Assembly: GCA_977006965.1 (NCBI GenBank)
Contig: OZ345387.1
Coordinates: 1-64,000 of the forward strand
Direction: 5' to 3'
Length of the DNA stretch: 64,000 bases
Source of the DNA: Phymatolithon calcareum
Lineage: Eukaryota; Rhodophyta; Florideophyceae; Hapalidiales
Shown here: positions 1-8,917 of the stretch, one piece after another
Position numbering within the stretch: the first letter of the stretch is position 1
Layout: every line of letters begins with the position of its first letter
Position numbers and translations under genes: made by a program
The notes under the pieces: model-generated
Told to the model about the DNA's origin: nothing
The model's database searches: none
The model's input: the letters and a program-made list of their open reading frames with translations, nothing else

Positions 1-434
1 AGGAACAAGTTTTTGGTTTGATCTATTTATTGTTAATTAGTCTTATCTATTTTATTTAATTCCAACTTAAAGTTTTAGATTTATTCTTTTTCCCTACTAC
101 CTCAAAAATCTTCTATAAATTACTTAACCTTTTTATTTAGTAGTAATTGTATCTTTTTTTGACCAGGAAGTTCTATTACTACTACTTTTAGTATAGGTTG
201 GAGTTTCTTTTGATAAAGTATCCTGGAGGATTCACTTTATACTGGTTTGCCTAAACATATCACTCCTGCGCTGTAGTAACCTAGCAAGACTTGATAATCT
301 AGGATATGACCGTTAGGTTAAAGAAGTAGATATTGCTTTTAATGGATTTAGAAGGTTTGCGATCAAAATTAAATACATAATCTTATAAAAGATAGAGAGG
401 ATACAATACAAAAAAAAGTTCTAAATCATTATGA

Positions 435-815
435 AATAACTTAAAAGCTTTTTTTTCTATTCTTTTAATAAATACTTTTCAAGCTTATAGACTTAACATT
501 TTTAATAAAAATATGTCACACAAAAATTTTACTGAATGTTTTATTCTTAGCAATAGTTTATGTGAAAAAGCTATATTAATTAATATTTTTACAGATTAAC
601 TTTCTAGTGATGAAGAAAACTCAAGAAATAATGAAGTTTTTTTAATTATCGGAATCAGAGAGAAGATTTATAGTAATTATGGCTCATCTTCTTCAGAAAA
701 AGAGAAAAAAGATTTTAATAGTTAGTACTAGAGTAAAAATCAAAAAAAGTGGATATTTAGAGGTAAGCTTAAGACAAAATTAGGTAATGTAAAAGTTCTA
801 ATAGAGAAAGAATTG
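435..815 (+). pseudogene. Possible decayed reading frame, unidentified
   Basis: One frame stays open for 54 codons (435-596), is broken by TAA, stays open for 41 codons (600-722), is broken by TAG twice, and then runs 28 more codons to TAA at 816. An ATG lies at 513. The second block encodes a hydrophilic, acidic and serine-rich segment beginning SSDEENSRNNE and later SSSSEKEKK, which looks like a coding remnant rather than random AT-rich sequence. I recognise no family. Open stretches of this length can occur by chance across six frames in DNA this AT-rich, so the call is weak. Confidence 0.3.
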
Positions 816-911
816 TAAAAGTATGTTAATACATAAGAGTAATCAAATAGAGCAAAAGCATTTGTTTTTGCTATTTAATAAACCTTGTCGACAAATTTGT
901 GGATGAAATTA

Positions 912-953
912 AACTAAAAAATATTAAGAATATATTCTTAATATTTTTTAGTT
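912..953. repeat. Perfect 42-bp palindrome
   Basis: Arms 912-932 and 933-953 are exact reverse complements (21 bp each) with no spacer. The arms are mostly A/T. The palindrome lies about 100 bp after the broken frame at 435-815 and resembles the stem-loops found at gene ends elsewhere in this genome. It may be the surviving 3' end of a lost transcription unit. Confidence 0.75.
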
Positions 954-1834
954 ATTACTACTAATTTTAATAAACATTAATTAGAGAAGTAGATTTAAAT
1001 AAATAATATTTTAATAATGAGATATCAAATTAAACAAGAAGTTTTTAATAAAGTTATCTATATAATGTAATAACTATAAGTTAAAATAGGAAGTTTTTAT
1101 TAACCAAATGTATAGCAACAAAGCTATGATTTATAGATTATAGTTCTAAAACTTAGAAATCTTTGTTTAAATTACAGCTAAATCAGCAACTGGGTCTTTT
1201 TTTATTAAGTATGTCTATCATCTGAAGCTGGCTATAATTTCAATAAATTATCTGCTTAAAACTTTTGTATAAATGAACCCAGTAGTGTTGACATACGAAA
1301 GTAGTAGTATAATAATTTTAATTTGTCAGTCTCTAAAGTAGAAAAATTTTGTTTATTAAAAATAGCGTAATTCTAATTATTTTCTCGAAGTATATATATT
1401 ACTCATAGGTACATCTAAATTAATCGTTTTTTATAAAACTAAGAATTATTAACTGCATTTATTTCTTAGATATTAATACTCATGATTTAATAAGCCACCG
1501 ACTTTTTTAGTGTATAAGACGTTGATATTAATTGGCTTATTATACTAAATAATTATATGCGATAGTTTTTTAACTTTATTTATAAAATTTTGATATGATT
1601 TGTAGCTAATAGTTTTACTTGTATTTTTTAAGATTTTTTGATTATTTAATGTATACTAAGTGTTAATTATAATTAATTGTGAACAGTTTTCTACTATGTT
1701 TAGTTATTTTAATATAATTTATTTATAGTTCTTAATAAATAATTAAATGATTTTTTTGTTATTATCTATTTCTTGATAATTTTTTTAATAGAAATGTTTA
1801 ATTATTCCTATATTTTTTTGAGGAGGAAGTTATT

Positions 1835-2089
1835 ATGTCAGGAGGATCAACTGGAGAACGTCCTTTTTCGGATATTATTACAAGTGTACGCTATTGGGTT
1901 ATTCATAGCATTACTATTCCAGCACTTTTTGTGGCAGGATGGCTATTTGTAAGCACAGGTTTAGCTTATGATGTTTTTGGAACACCTAGACCTAATGAAT
2001 ATTTTACTCAGGATCGTCAACAAGTTCCATTAGTCAATGATCGCTTTAGTGCAAAGCAAGAACTTGAAGATTTAACTAAAGGTATTTAA
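1835..2089 (+). CDS. psbE: Cytochrome b559 alpha subunit
   Basis: This is an 84-residue photosystem II core subunit that shares one heme with PsbF in the thylakoid membrane. The N-terminal stromal part is followed by a single membrane span beginning near residue 19. The heme-ligand histidine is His24 in the [11 protein letters not shown] motif, and the lumenal tail ([10 protein letters not shown]) is typical. A strong Shine-Dalgarno sequence, AGGAGG at 1821-1826, sits 8 nt before the ATG. It is the first gene of the psbE-psbF-psbL-psbJ operon, which has the conserved cyanobacterial and plastid order. Confidence 0.98.
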   Translation: MSGGSTGERPFSDIITSVRYWVIHSITIPALFVAGWLFVSTGLAYDVFGTPRPNEYFTQDRQQVPLVNDRFSAKQELEDLTKGI

Positions 2090-2103
2090 ATGGAGAATAT
2101 GAT

Positions 2104-2238
2104 ATGACGCAACGAAATTCTAATCAACCCATTTCGTATCCAATTTTTACATTTCGATGGTTAGCCATACATGGCTTAGCTATTCCAACTGTATTTTTTT
2201 TAGGTGCTATAACATCTATGCAATTTATTCAAAGATAG
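2104..2238 (+). CDS. psbF: Cytochrome b559 beta subunit
   Basis: This 44-residue partner of PsbE begins [19 protein letters not shown]. His23, in [10 protein letters not shown], is the second axial heme ligand, and one transmembrane helix follows. The end [13 protein letters not shown] is characteristic. It starts 14 nt after the psbE stop and is preceded by a GGAG-type ribosome binding site. The gene is too short for a typical ORF threshold but is unmistakable in sequence and position. Confidence 0.97.
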   Translation: MTQRNSNQPISYPIFTFRWLAIHGLAIPTVFFLGAITSMQFIQR

Positions 2239-2247
2239 GAGATTATA

Positions 2248-2364
2248 ATGAGTGGTCCGAATCCTAATAAAGAACCAGTAGAATTAAATCGTACATCTTT
2301 ATTCTGGGGCTTGTTATTGATTTTTGTTCTGGCGGTTTTGTTTTCAAGTTACTTTTTTAATTAA
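2248..2364 (+). CDS. psbL: Photosystem II protein L
   Basis: This 38-residue single-span subunit at the PSII dimer interface begins [21 protein letters not shown] and ends SSYFFN, the canonical PsbL sequence. It starts 9 nt after the psbF stop, with AGGAGA upstream of the ATG. The start is an encoded ATG, so the start-codon editing known for some plant psbL genes is not needed. Confidence 0.97.
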   Translation: MSGPNPNKEPVELNRTSLFWGLLLIFVLAVLFSSYFFN

Positions 2365-2446
2365 AAATTTATCAATTTAGTTTATTTATTAATCTAATTT
2401 TTATAGTTTATTAGCTATATAAGTATTTATTCAAGGAGATGCTCAA

Positions 2447-2566
2447 ATGGTGGGTACAGGTAGAGTACCTTTATGGTTAGTTGCTACTGTTGGTGGCATA
2501 GCGGTCATTGTTGTTCTAGGAATTTTTATATATGGTTCCTATTCTGGAATAGGTTCTTCTTTATAA
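2447..2566 (+). CDS. psbJ: Photosystem II protein J
   Basis: This 39-residue PSII subunit has one hydrophobic span. The start [17 protein letters not shown] and the end [11 protein letters not shown] match the family. It is the last gene of the psbEFLJ operon and lies 82 bp beyond psbL. AAGGAG lies upstream of the ATG. A GC-rich stem-loop follows at 2602-2633. Confidence 0.96.
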   Translation: MVGTGRVPLWLVATVGGIAVIVVLGIFIYGSYSGIGSSL

Positions 2567-2601
2567 GATTGTTGTTTCTTTTATTGTAAGTCTGTTATAA
2601 A

Positions 2602-2633
2602 AGCCGCTTTTCAATTAGTTTGACAAAGCGGCT
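2602..2633. terminator. Stem-loop between convergent psbJ and psaI
   Basis: A 9-bp perfect stem (2602-2610 AGCCGCTTT, 2625-2633 AAAGCGGCT) with a 14-nt loop is the most GC-rich hairpin in the area. It lies between the 3' ends of psbJ (plus) and psaI (minus), so it can serve as a bidirectional 3'-end or stability element. Confidence 0.7.
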
Positions 2634-2644
2634 AGTTTATTCAT

Positions 2645-2755
2645 TTAAGATATTGTTTCTTGTTCCATGTAAATAAAAAGTAATGCCATACTTAGACCAG
2701 GAAAAACAATGCCTACTATCGGAACTAATATAGATGGTAAATAAGATGCTGTCAT
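2645..2755 (-). CDS. psaI: Photosystem I subunit VIII
   Basis: This 36-residue single-span PSI subunit associates with PsaL. On the minus strand it begins [20 protein letters not shown] and ends YMEQETIS, which fits PsaI. It is convergent with psbJ across the 2602-2633 stem-loop. PsaL, its structural partner, is encoded at 37158-37616. Confidence 0.93.
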   Translation of the reverse strand: MTASYLPSILVPIVGIVFPGLSMALLFIYMEQETIS

Positions 2756-2932
2756 TTTACTGATTAATTGAATAAAGGTTTTAATATTTGATCAAAGTAA
2801 TCTGGTTTTTACCATTCTACTTTTTAATAATTCTAATAAAAGTTTATGCATATAATTTAAAAACATTGTAAAATTTAATATTTATAATCATAGTAATATC
2901 AGTTGTTATAATTTTAAGAAAAGGTTATCTTT

Positions 2933-3283
2933 ATGTCATTAAGCTCATCTAAATCAATACCTGATAGCTTAGAAGCTATGCGTAAATTTGCTGAAGTTTA
3001 TGCTGAAAGAACAGGTACAGTTTTTTGTATTGATTCAAGTGTCACAGCAGTTGTTATTGAAGGTTTAGCTAAGCACAAAGACGAATATGGTTGTCCTCTC
3101 TGCCCATGTCGTCATTATGAAAACAAAACACTTGAAGTCCTCAGTGCATATTGGAATTGTCCTTGTGTACCTATGAGAGAAAGAAAAGAATGCCACTGTA
3201 TGTTATTTTTACAGCCTGATAATGAATTTGCTGGTTCTAGTAAAGAAATTTCAGCTCCAGATTTATTAAATCACATTTTGTAA
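2933..3283 (+). CDS. ftrB: Ferredoxin-thioredoxin reductase, catalytic (beta) subunit
   Basis: This 116-residue protein passes electrons from photosystem I-reduced ferredoxin to thioredoxins through a [4Fe-4S] cluster and a redox disulfide. The diagnostic cysteine pattern is visible: CPLCPCRHY near residue 54, then CPCVPMRERKECHC near residue 76. Length matches the family. A plastid thioredoxin gene, trxA, lies at 36219. A stem-loop follows the stop. Confidence 0.96.
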   Translation: MSLSSSKSIPDSLEAMRKFAEVYAERTGTVFCIDSSVTAVVIEGLAKHKDEYGCPLCPCRHYENKTLEVLSAYWNCPCVPMRERKECHCMLFLQPDNEFAGSSKEISAPDLLNHIL

Positions 3284-3297
3284 TTAAATGTGAGTTT

Positions 3298-3328
3298 GCA
3301 GACATAATAGAATGATAGTTATGTCTGC
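3298..3328 (+). terminator. ftrB terminator-like stem-loop
   Basis: A perfect 10-bp stem (3298-3307 GCAGACATAA, 3319-3328) with an 11-nt loop lies 14 bp after the ftrB stop and is followed by a T-rich stretch. Confidence 0.7.
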
Positions 3329-3376
3329 TTTTATATTTTATAGATTAGAATAATATTTATAGAACAAAATTTACTT

Positions 3377-3481
3377 TTATAAATTACCTCTTTTAAAAGA
3401 TAGTAAAATAATTACTGCAGGACCCAATAGTACGATAATTGCTAAAGATATTAACTGTCCAATTACTTGCCAGTTGATCAT
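3377..3481 (-). CDS. psb30: Photosystem II protein Psb30 (Ycf12)
   Basis: This 34-residue single-span PSII subunit begins [20 protein letters not shown] and ends LLSFKRGNL. The GPAVIILL core and the RGNL tail are the Ycf12/Psb30 signature. It is encoded on the minus strand, convergent with ftrB, with no neighbour on its 5' side for about 640 bp. Its small size is normal for this family. Confidence 0.9.
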   Translation of the reverse strand: MINWQVIGQLISLAIIVLLGPAVIILLSFKRGNL

Positions 3482-4118
3482 TGTTTTACCCCTTTATATT
3501 TTTAATATTATTTTGTTATTCTATTTATTCTTATTAGTCTAATTATACCTCTTTTTTTGAATACTTAATTGCTCATTAGTTAGTTTTTCTTATCTTTTGT
3601 AGTTTAGAATCTTAGACTATCTTTAATATTATTTCAAAATGATATAGCTACATTTTTATAATATATTTACTATTATTTTTTAAACTAATGAAAAAGAATA
3701 ATTAAAATATTTTTGTTGATATTTTTGATCATACTAACAAATATAAAAGTAGCATTTTATTTGTTAAATACATTAATAGATTCGATATCTTTTTTCATTT
3801 TTGTATAGAAATTAGCATTTCTTAATTAATTCTTTATTTTATTGAGTATATTTCTTACTTGGTCTATCATAAAAGTCTTAAAAATATAATCTTTATTTTT
3901 TATATTATGAGTTGGTTTTATTATATTTGTTTCTAGGAAAAAATATTTAATTGGAAGAAAAATATATATTCAGTAAGTATGTCATTCTATGACTTTGTCT
4001 GATTATTTTATGTTATTAAGTTGTTGATTTATATAGAATAGATTACTATATTGAGATCTCAATAGCACTTTTTATGCTATTATATAAAGAAGATTATACT
4101 TTTACTGTTAAGATTTAT
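3482..4118. other. Intergenic region psb30-tilS
   Basis: About 640 bp of very AT-rich sequence without a recognisable gene or RNA. It must contain the psb30 promoter near 3490-3600 and the 3' region of tilS near 4118. I saw no convincing stem-loop or open frame. Confidence 0.6.
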
Positions 4119-5084
4119 TCAATGATTGAAACTAGTGTAAAGCCAGCCATTGTTTTTTTGTATTATTAGATTATCTGAGTATATTATACTCTTTAGAGTT
4201 TTATCCTGGTTTATCATTATAATAATTTCTTCTATGTACTTTTTCTGTATACTTTTATTAAAGTGGTAATGAAAATACATCTGTAATGTCCTTTTTTGTA
4301 ATGCATGATGTTGCTTCTGTAAAATCATTAGATTTAATCCGATAAATTTATTATGCTTGCTTTTTATATAAAGTTTGATTGTATTTTCTTTAAGATACTC
4401 GTTGTCACTTATACATAAATTTAAAAAAGAATGAATCGCTTGATTAATGTTAGGATTAAAATAGTTCTGTAAATATGGAAGAACTTCATATCTTAATCTA
4501 TTTCTTTGTATTTTATAATTATAATTAGTTGTGTCAGACCATACTGGTAAATAGAGTTTTCTGCAAAACCATTCAATTTCTTCTCTTTTAAAAATTAATA
4601 AAGGTCTTATAATGGTTAATTCCGGATTGATTTTTCTCTTATTAACTAAGCCAGTAATTCCATCTAAGCTACTACTTCTAAATAAATGCTGTAAAAAGGT
4701 TTCTATTTGATCATTCTGATTATGTCCAGTTAGAATTGCTTTAAGGTTGTTTTGTATAGCATGCTGAATTAGTATTTTATATCTTAATTCTCTTGCTTCT
4801 GCTTCTGAAAAAACTAAATGTTTGATTTGATAAATAGAAATAGGAATATTCATTTGTTTAGCAATATTAATAATATGTTTTGAGTGTTGTAGGCTATCAC
4901 TTTTCCATTGATGATCTATATAAACAGCTTCAAATTTATATTTATTATGCTTAAAACAATCATTCATTAACTTTATTAGGCATAAAGAATCTTGTCCACC
5001 GGAAATGGCTATTAATGAATCTTTATTTTCTTTTAAAAGTTTAACTAAATTTAATTTGAATTTCTTATGTAAAAAAGTATGCAT
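4119..5084 (-). CDS. tilS: tRNA(Ile)-lysidine synthase
   Basis: TilS converts C34 of the tRNA with anticodon CAU to lysidine, so that it reads AUA as isoleucine. The 321-residue protein has the PP-loop ATP-binding motif SGGQDS at residues 28-33 and the later family segment GHNQNDQIETFLQHLFRSS. The C-terminal part is divergent and lysine-rich. It is also known as ycf62 in plastids. The likely substrate class, a CAU-anticodon tRNA with an Ile-like acceptor stem, is encoded at 38814-40782 in the same window. Confidence 0.93.
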   Translation of the reverse strand: MHTFLHKKFKLNLVKLLKENKDSLIAISGGQDSLCLIKLMNDCFKHNKYKFEAVYIDHQWKSDSLQHSKHIINIAKQMNIPISIYQIKHLVFSEAEARELRYKILIQHAIQNNLKAILTGHNQNDQIETFLQHLFRSSSLDGITGLVNKRKINPELTIIRPLLIFKREEIEWFCRKLYLPVWSDTTNYNYKIQRNRLRYEVLPYLQNYFNPNINQAIHSFLNLCISDNEYLKENTIKLYIKSKHNKFIGLNLMILQKQHHALQKRTLQMYFHYHFNKSIQKKYIEEIIIMINQDKTLKSIIYSDNLIIQKNNGWLYTSFNH

Positions 5085-5154
5085 TTTATAATGATTCTGT
5101 AAAAAGCTTGCTATTCTATGTGGGTTATGTTATTTATGTTTTATCCTTGTTTAA

Positions 5155-5226
5155 GGGTTACTAACTCAATGGTAGAGTACTCGGCTTTTAACCGATTAGT
5201 TCCGGGTTCGAGTCCCGGGTAACCCA
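5155..5226 (+). tRNA. trnK-UUU: tRNA-Lys(UUU)
   Basis: A 72-nt cloverleaf with acceptor arm GGGTTAC/GTAACCC, discriminator A, anticodon loop CTTTTAA (anticodon TTT) and T-arm GGGTTCGAGTCCC. It has no intron, unlike land-plant trnK. Confidence 0.97.
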
Positions 5227-5288
5227 TTGACCTTTTATATTTTTAATAGTTTGTCTATTTGTATAAAACTACTTTATTAATCATTTTT

Positions 5289-6089
5289 ATGTTTACAATA
5301 TCAGAAACAATTTCTAGTGTAGAAACTAGATCAGCTTTAATACCATTTCTTACTGCTGGTTATCCAGATCTTGCAGTAACTGCTGAGATCATTTATTTAT
5401 TAGATAAAAAAGGTGCAAATGCAATAGAATTAGGAATACCTTATTCTGATGCATTGGCAGATGGCGTAGTTATTCAAGAATCTTCTCGCATAGCTTTAGA
5501 GCAAAGAACATATATTGATCAAGTGTTGAAACTTGTTAAGCAAGTAAGTCCAAGTGTCAGGGCTCCGATTATTATTTTTACGTATTATAATCCTATACTT
5601 TGTAGAGGTCTAGATATCTTTATTAAAGAAATGGCAGAGTCTGGAGCAAAAGGTTTAGTGGTTCCTGATCTACCATTAGAAGAATCAGATTATTTAATAA
5701 GCGTATGCAGTAATTATGCTATTGAATTGATATTATTCGTATCACCTACTAGTTCGGAAAATAGAATAAAGGCGATTGTTTCAAAGGCTCCGGGTTGTAT
5801 TTATTTAGTTAGCAGTTGTGGAGTTACTGGTTTAAGAGATACTATCGATTCGAATGTTCAGGAATTGGTAAGAAATATTAAGAAGAGTACGAATAAGTGT
5901 GTTATGCTCGGTTTTGGTATATCTAATGAGGATCAAGTATCAAAGCTTATGGATCTTCAGCTAGGTATCGATGCTATTGTAATGGGAAGTGCTTTTATAA
6001 ATAAAATTACAGATAGTACAAAAGATAAAAACTATGAAGAAATAGGCTCTTTTTGTGAAAGTATAAAAGATGCAATAGGAACGAAATAG
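5289..6089 (+). CDS. trpA: Tryptophan synthase alpha subunit
   Basis: TrpA cleaves indole-3-glycerol phosphate to indole, which passes to TrpB. The frame is open from 5259, but the ATG at 5289 (MFTISETISS) gives the usual family start, with RSALIPFLTAGYP following; this yields 266 residues. The catalytic Glu is in ANAIELGIPYSDALADG and the second catalytic Asp is in that loop. The phosphate-binding glycines are in GFGIS and VMGSAF. The stop lies 2 bp from the 3' end of the convergent trnE gene, so no separate terminator fits between them. Confidence 0.95.
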   Translation: MFTISETISSVETRSALIPFLTAGYPDLAVTAEIIYLLDKKGANAIELGIPYSDALADGVVIQESSRIALEQRTYIDQVLKLVKQVSPSVRAPIIIFTYYNPILCRGLDIFIKEMAESGAKGLVVPDLPLEESDYLISVCSNYAIELILFVSPTSSENRIKAIVSKAPGCIYLVSSCGVTGLRDTIDSNVQELVRNIKKSTNKCVMLGFGISNEDQVSKLMDLQLGIDAIVMGSAFINKITDSTKDKNYEEIGSFCESIKDAIGTK

Positions 6090-6091
6090 TA

Positions 6092-6164
6092 TACCCCCAG
6101 GGGAATTCGAATCCCCGTTACCTCCGTGAAAGGGAGATGTCCTAGGCCTCTAGACGATGGGGGC
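6092..6164 (-). tRNA. trnE-UUC: tRNA-Glu(UUC)
   Basis: A 73-nt tRNA on the minus strand with acceptor GCCCCCA/TGGGGGT, discriminator A, anticodon loop centred on TTC (CTTTCAC) and T-arm GGGGATTCGAATTCCCC. Besides translation, glutamyl-tRNA feeds tetrapyrrole (heme, bilin, chlorophyll) synthesis in plastids. Confidence 0.97.
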
Positions 6165-6254
6165 TTTTATTTATAAGAATTTATTATAAATAATAGACTA
6201 CCGAATTTTTTTAGAACTGTCAACCTTCATTCTTTAATTAATTAAATCAATATA

Positions 6255-8903
6255 TTAATTTGAATTAATTATTAGGCGTGAGCGCATTATTAAATATACA
6301 ACTGTTTGTCTTATATAGCTTGTCATATTTATAAATAGTTTAAAAGCTTCATTTTTATATTCAACTAATGGATCTTGTTGTCCATAGCTTCTCCAACTAA
6401 TAGCTTCTCTCAGTAGAGTCATTTTTTCTAGGTGTTCTTGCCATGCTTTGTCAATCTGTTCTAATAAGTAATATTTTTCTAGTTGTCGGATTAATCCTGG
6501 TTTTAGTTGTTCTAAGTAAGATTCTTTTAAATCATATGTAATATGTAATTGCTCATATAGAAAACCTCGTAACTCATCGATTGTTAATGTAGCATAAAAA
6601 TTCTTATCGATTTTATAAGGTAAATTAAAAAGTTTACTAATTTCTTCTAATGTTTTCTTCTTTGATTTTTTGTTTATATTATAGAAGATCAAAATTTCGT
6701 TAATTGTACTTTCGGCATACTCAATAATACAGTCTCGTAAAAAATAAGATTCTAAGATTTTCTTTCTTTCAGCATAGATTGCTTGTCTTTGCTTATTAAT
6801 TACTGCATCGTATTCAAAGAGTTGTTTTCGAATGTCATAAAAATAAGATTCTACTTTTTTTTGTGCATTATCTAAGCTTTTATTCAATATTGTTGATTCA
6901 ATGGGTGTATTATCATCAATTTTTAAGTTCTGCATTAAATCTCTAATCTTTTCTCCACCAAAAATTCTTAGTAAATTATCGTCTAAACTTAGGAAGAATC
7001 TTGAAGATCCAGGATCACCTTGTCTTCCAGATCGTCCTCTTAGCTGATTATCGATTCTACGCGATTCATGTCTCTCAGTTCCTACAACGTGTAAACCACC
7101 TAATTTTATGACATCTTGTTTTTCTAGTTTGAATATGTTCTCATATTCATTGAAAATAATGGTATACATTTTTTTTATGACTTCTTCTATCGGATCAATG
7201 GTAATATTTGCATTTATAATTTTATATATGTAGTTGTCAACATTTTCTAGTGGAATATTTTGAAAAATATTATTGTTTAGTGATTCTTTTATGTATTGTT
7301 CTAGTATTTCGGATATTTTTTTGTTATTTTCTATTATTGTATGATTGTTTATATTTTTTTTATAAATTTTTTCTTTTATCAAATTAATAAATACTAACTT
7401 GGCTATTGATTTTGGATTACCTCCTAATACAATATCAGTTCCTCTGCCAGCCATATTGGTTGCAATAGTTAAAGCATATTTTCTACCAGCTTGTGCAATT
7501 ATTTCTGCTTCTCTATCAACATTTTCTGGTTTGGCATTGAGTAAATTATATTTCAGTTTATAGTTATCAAGCATTTTTGCTAATAACTCAGATTTTTCTA
7601 TATTAGTCGTACCAACTAAGACTGGTCGTCCTATTTGATTCATGTCAAAACATTCTCTGGCTATAGCTTGCCATTTACTATATTCGTTTTTATAGACTAG
7701 ATCAAATAATTCTTTACGTATACAGGGTTTGTTGGTTGGAATAGTGATAACTTCTAAATTATATATTTTATCTAATTCAGTTTCCTCTGTTTTAGCTGTT
7801 CCTGTCATACCACTTAGCTTATTATAAAGTAGAAACAAGTTTTGATATGTGATTGAAGCTAATGTTTTGTTCTCTTTTTGAATAGGCAGATCTTCTTTGG
7901 ATTCAATAGCTTGATGTAGTCCATCACTCCATCTTCTACCACTCATGATTCTTCCTGTAAACTCGTCTACAATTATAATTTCTTCATTGCGTATAATGTA
8001 ATGTTGATCTTTTAAAAAAAGTTCTTTTGCTTTTAGAGCATTAATAATATATTGTGCCCATGGATTATTAATATTGTATAAGTTGTCGATTTTTAGTATT
8101 TGTTCACAACAGATGATACCCTGATCAGTAAGTGTTATATTACGAGCTTTTTCATCTATTTCATAATCTAGCTTATTTTTTAATTGAGCTGTTATTTTTG
8201 TAGCTTCTTTGTATTTTGTTGTTTTTGCTTCAGATGGTCCCGAAATAATCAATGGTGTTCTAGCTTCGTCAATCAAGATGGAATCAACTTCATCAATTAT
8301 TGCATAATGAAATTTATTTTGGACAACATCCTTTTTTTCAATGGCCATATTATCTCTTAAGTAATCAAAACCTAACTCACTATTAGTTACATATATAACA
8401 TCACAACTGTAGCTTATTTGTCTTTCTAATTTTGTCATATTTTGTTGAATAAGGCCAACTTTTAAATTTAATAATTCGTAGACTTTGCCTACCCATTCAG
8501 CGTCTCTTTTTGCTAAATAGTCATTAACAGTTATAATATGAACACCAATATTTTTCAAACAATTTAAGTATGCAGGTAATATACTTACAATAGTTTTACC
8601 TTCGCCAGTTTTCATTTCAGCAATTTTACCTTTATGTAAAACAATGCCACCTAAAATTTGTACATCAAACATATTTAGTTTAAGAATTCTTTTAGTTGCT
8701 TCTTTTGCTACAGCAAAAGCTTCAACAAGAACATCGTCTAATGTATAGCCATCATATATTTTTTCTTTAAATTTTTCTGTTTGTTGTTTTAATTCATTGT
8801 TAGATAATAGTTTGACTTTTTCTTGGATAGTATTTACTTTATTGACTAGTTGTTGGTATTCTTCTATTCTTTTATAGTTTTTATTTATCAAAAATTTAAA
8901 CAT
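6255..8903 (-). CDS. secA: Preprotein translocase ATPase SecA
   Basis: SecA is the motor that pushes proteins through the thylakoid SecYE channel. The 882-residue protein has the Walker A motif GEGKT at residues 100-104, the DEAD-type IIDEVDSILIDEARTPLI, the VGTTNIEKSE region, and the C-terminal helicase motif QLRGRSGRQGDPGSSRF. It ends soon after the helical scaffold and lacks the cysteine-rich SecB-binding tail of many bacterial SecA proteins. It heads a minus-strand run, 15 bp from ycf21. Confidence 0.97.
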   Translation of the reverse strand: MFKFLINKNYKRIEEYQQLVNKVNTIQEKVKLLSNNELKQQTEKFKEKIYDGYTLDDVLVEAFAVAKEATKRILKLNMFDVQILGGIVLHKGKIAEMKTGEGKTIVSILPAYLNCLKNIGVHIITVNDYLAKRDAEWVGKVYELLNLKVGLIQQNMTKLERQISYSCDVIYVTNSELGFDYLRDNMAIEKKDVVQNKFHYAIIDEVDSILIDEARTPLIISGPSEAKTTKYKEATKITAQLKNKLDYEIDEKARNITLTDQGIICCEQILKIDNLYNINNPWAQYIINALKAKELFLKDQHYIIRNEEIIIVDEFTGRIMSGRRWSDGLHQAIESKEDLPIQKENKTLASITYQNLFLLYNKLSGMTGTAKTEETELDKIYNLEVITIPTNKPCIRKELFDLVYKNEYSKWQAIARECFDMNQIGRPVLVGTTNIEKSELLAKMLDNYKLKYNLLNAKPENVDREAEIIAQAGRKYALTIATNMAGRGTDIVLGGNPKSIAKLVFINLIKEKIYKKNINNHTIIENNKKISEILEQYIKESLNNNIFQNIPLENVDNYIYKIINANITIDPIEEVIKKMYTIIFNEYENIFKLEKQDVIKLGGLHVVGTERHESRRIDNQLRGRSGRQGDPGSSRFFLSLDDNLLRIFGGEKIRDLMQNLKIDDNTPIESTILNKSLDNAQKKVESYFYDIRKQLFEYDAVINKQRQAIYAERKKILESYFLRDCIIEYAESTINEILIFYNINKKSKKKTLEEISKLFNLPYKIDKNFYATLTIDELRGFLYEQLHITYDLKESYLEQLKPGLIRQLEKYYLLEQIDKAWQEHLEKMTLLREAISWRSYGQQDPLVEYKNEAFKLFINMTSYIRQTVVYLIMRSRLIINSN

Positions 8904-8917
8904 TCTTTAAAATTCGT

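Larger units (their letters stand above)
1..1834. other. Gene-free AT-rich region upstream of psbE
   Basis: No intact gene, tRNA or rRNA is recognisable in this 1.8 kb stretch, which is unusual in such a compact genome. It holds several reading frames broken by stop codons (see 435-815; another lies near 200-375 in a different frame), a perfect palindrome at 912-953, and a 10-bp inverted repeat at 1488-1497/1533-1542 with a 35-nt loop. The last 100 bases must contain the psbE leader. Decayed plasmid-derived or otherwise inserted DNA is a possible explanation, because such sequence is known from red algal plastids, but nothing here proves it. Confidence 0.6.

Noticed and set aside
180-340. GC-richer patch considered as an rnpB or other structural RNA
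   Set aside because: The conserved RNase P core (such as GAGGAAAGTCC-like and ACAGAA elements) is not present, and no consistent folding was seen.
1192-1283. 7-bp distant inverted repeat (ACTGGGT/ACCCAGT) considered as a structured RNA
   Set aside because: Too short and too far apart to be significant in a scan of this size.
1488-1542. Inverted repeat considered as a tRNA
   Set aside because: Only a 10-bp outer stem; no anticodon arm or TTCRA loop.
5259-5288. Upstream extension of trpA
   Set aside because: The hydrophobic MYKTTLLIIF segment resembles a signal peptide but is not part of the TrpA family; the ATG at 5289 fits better for a stromal enzyme.
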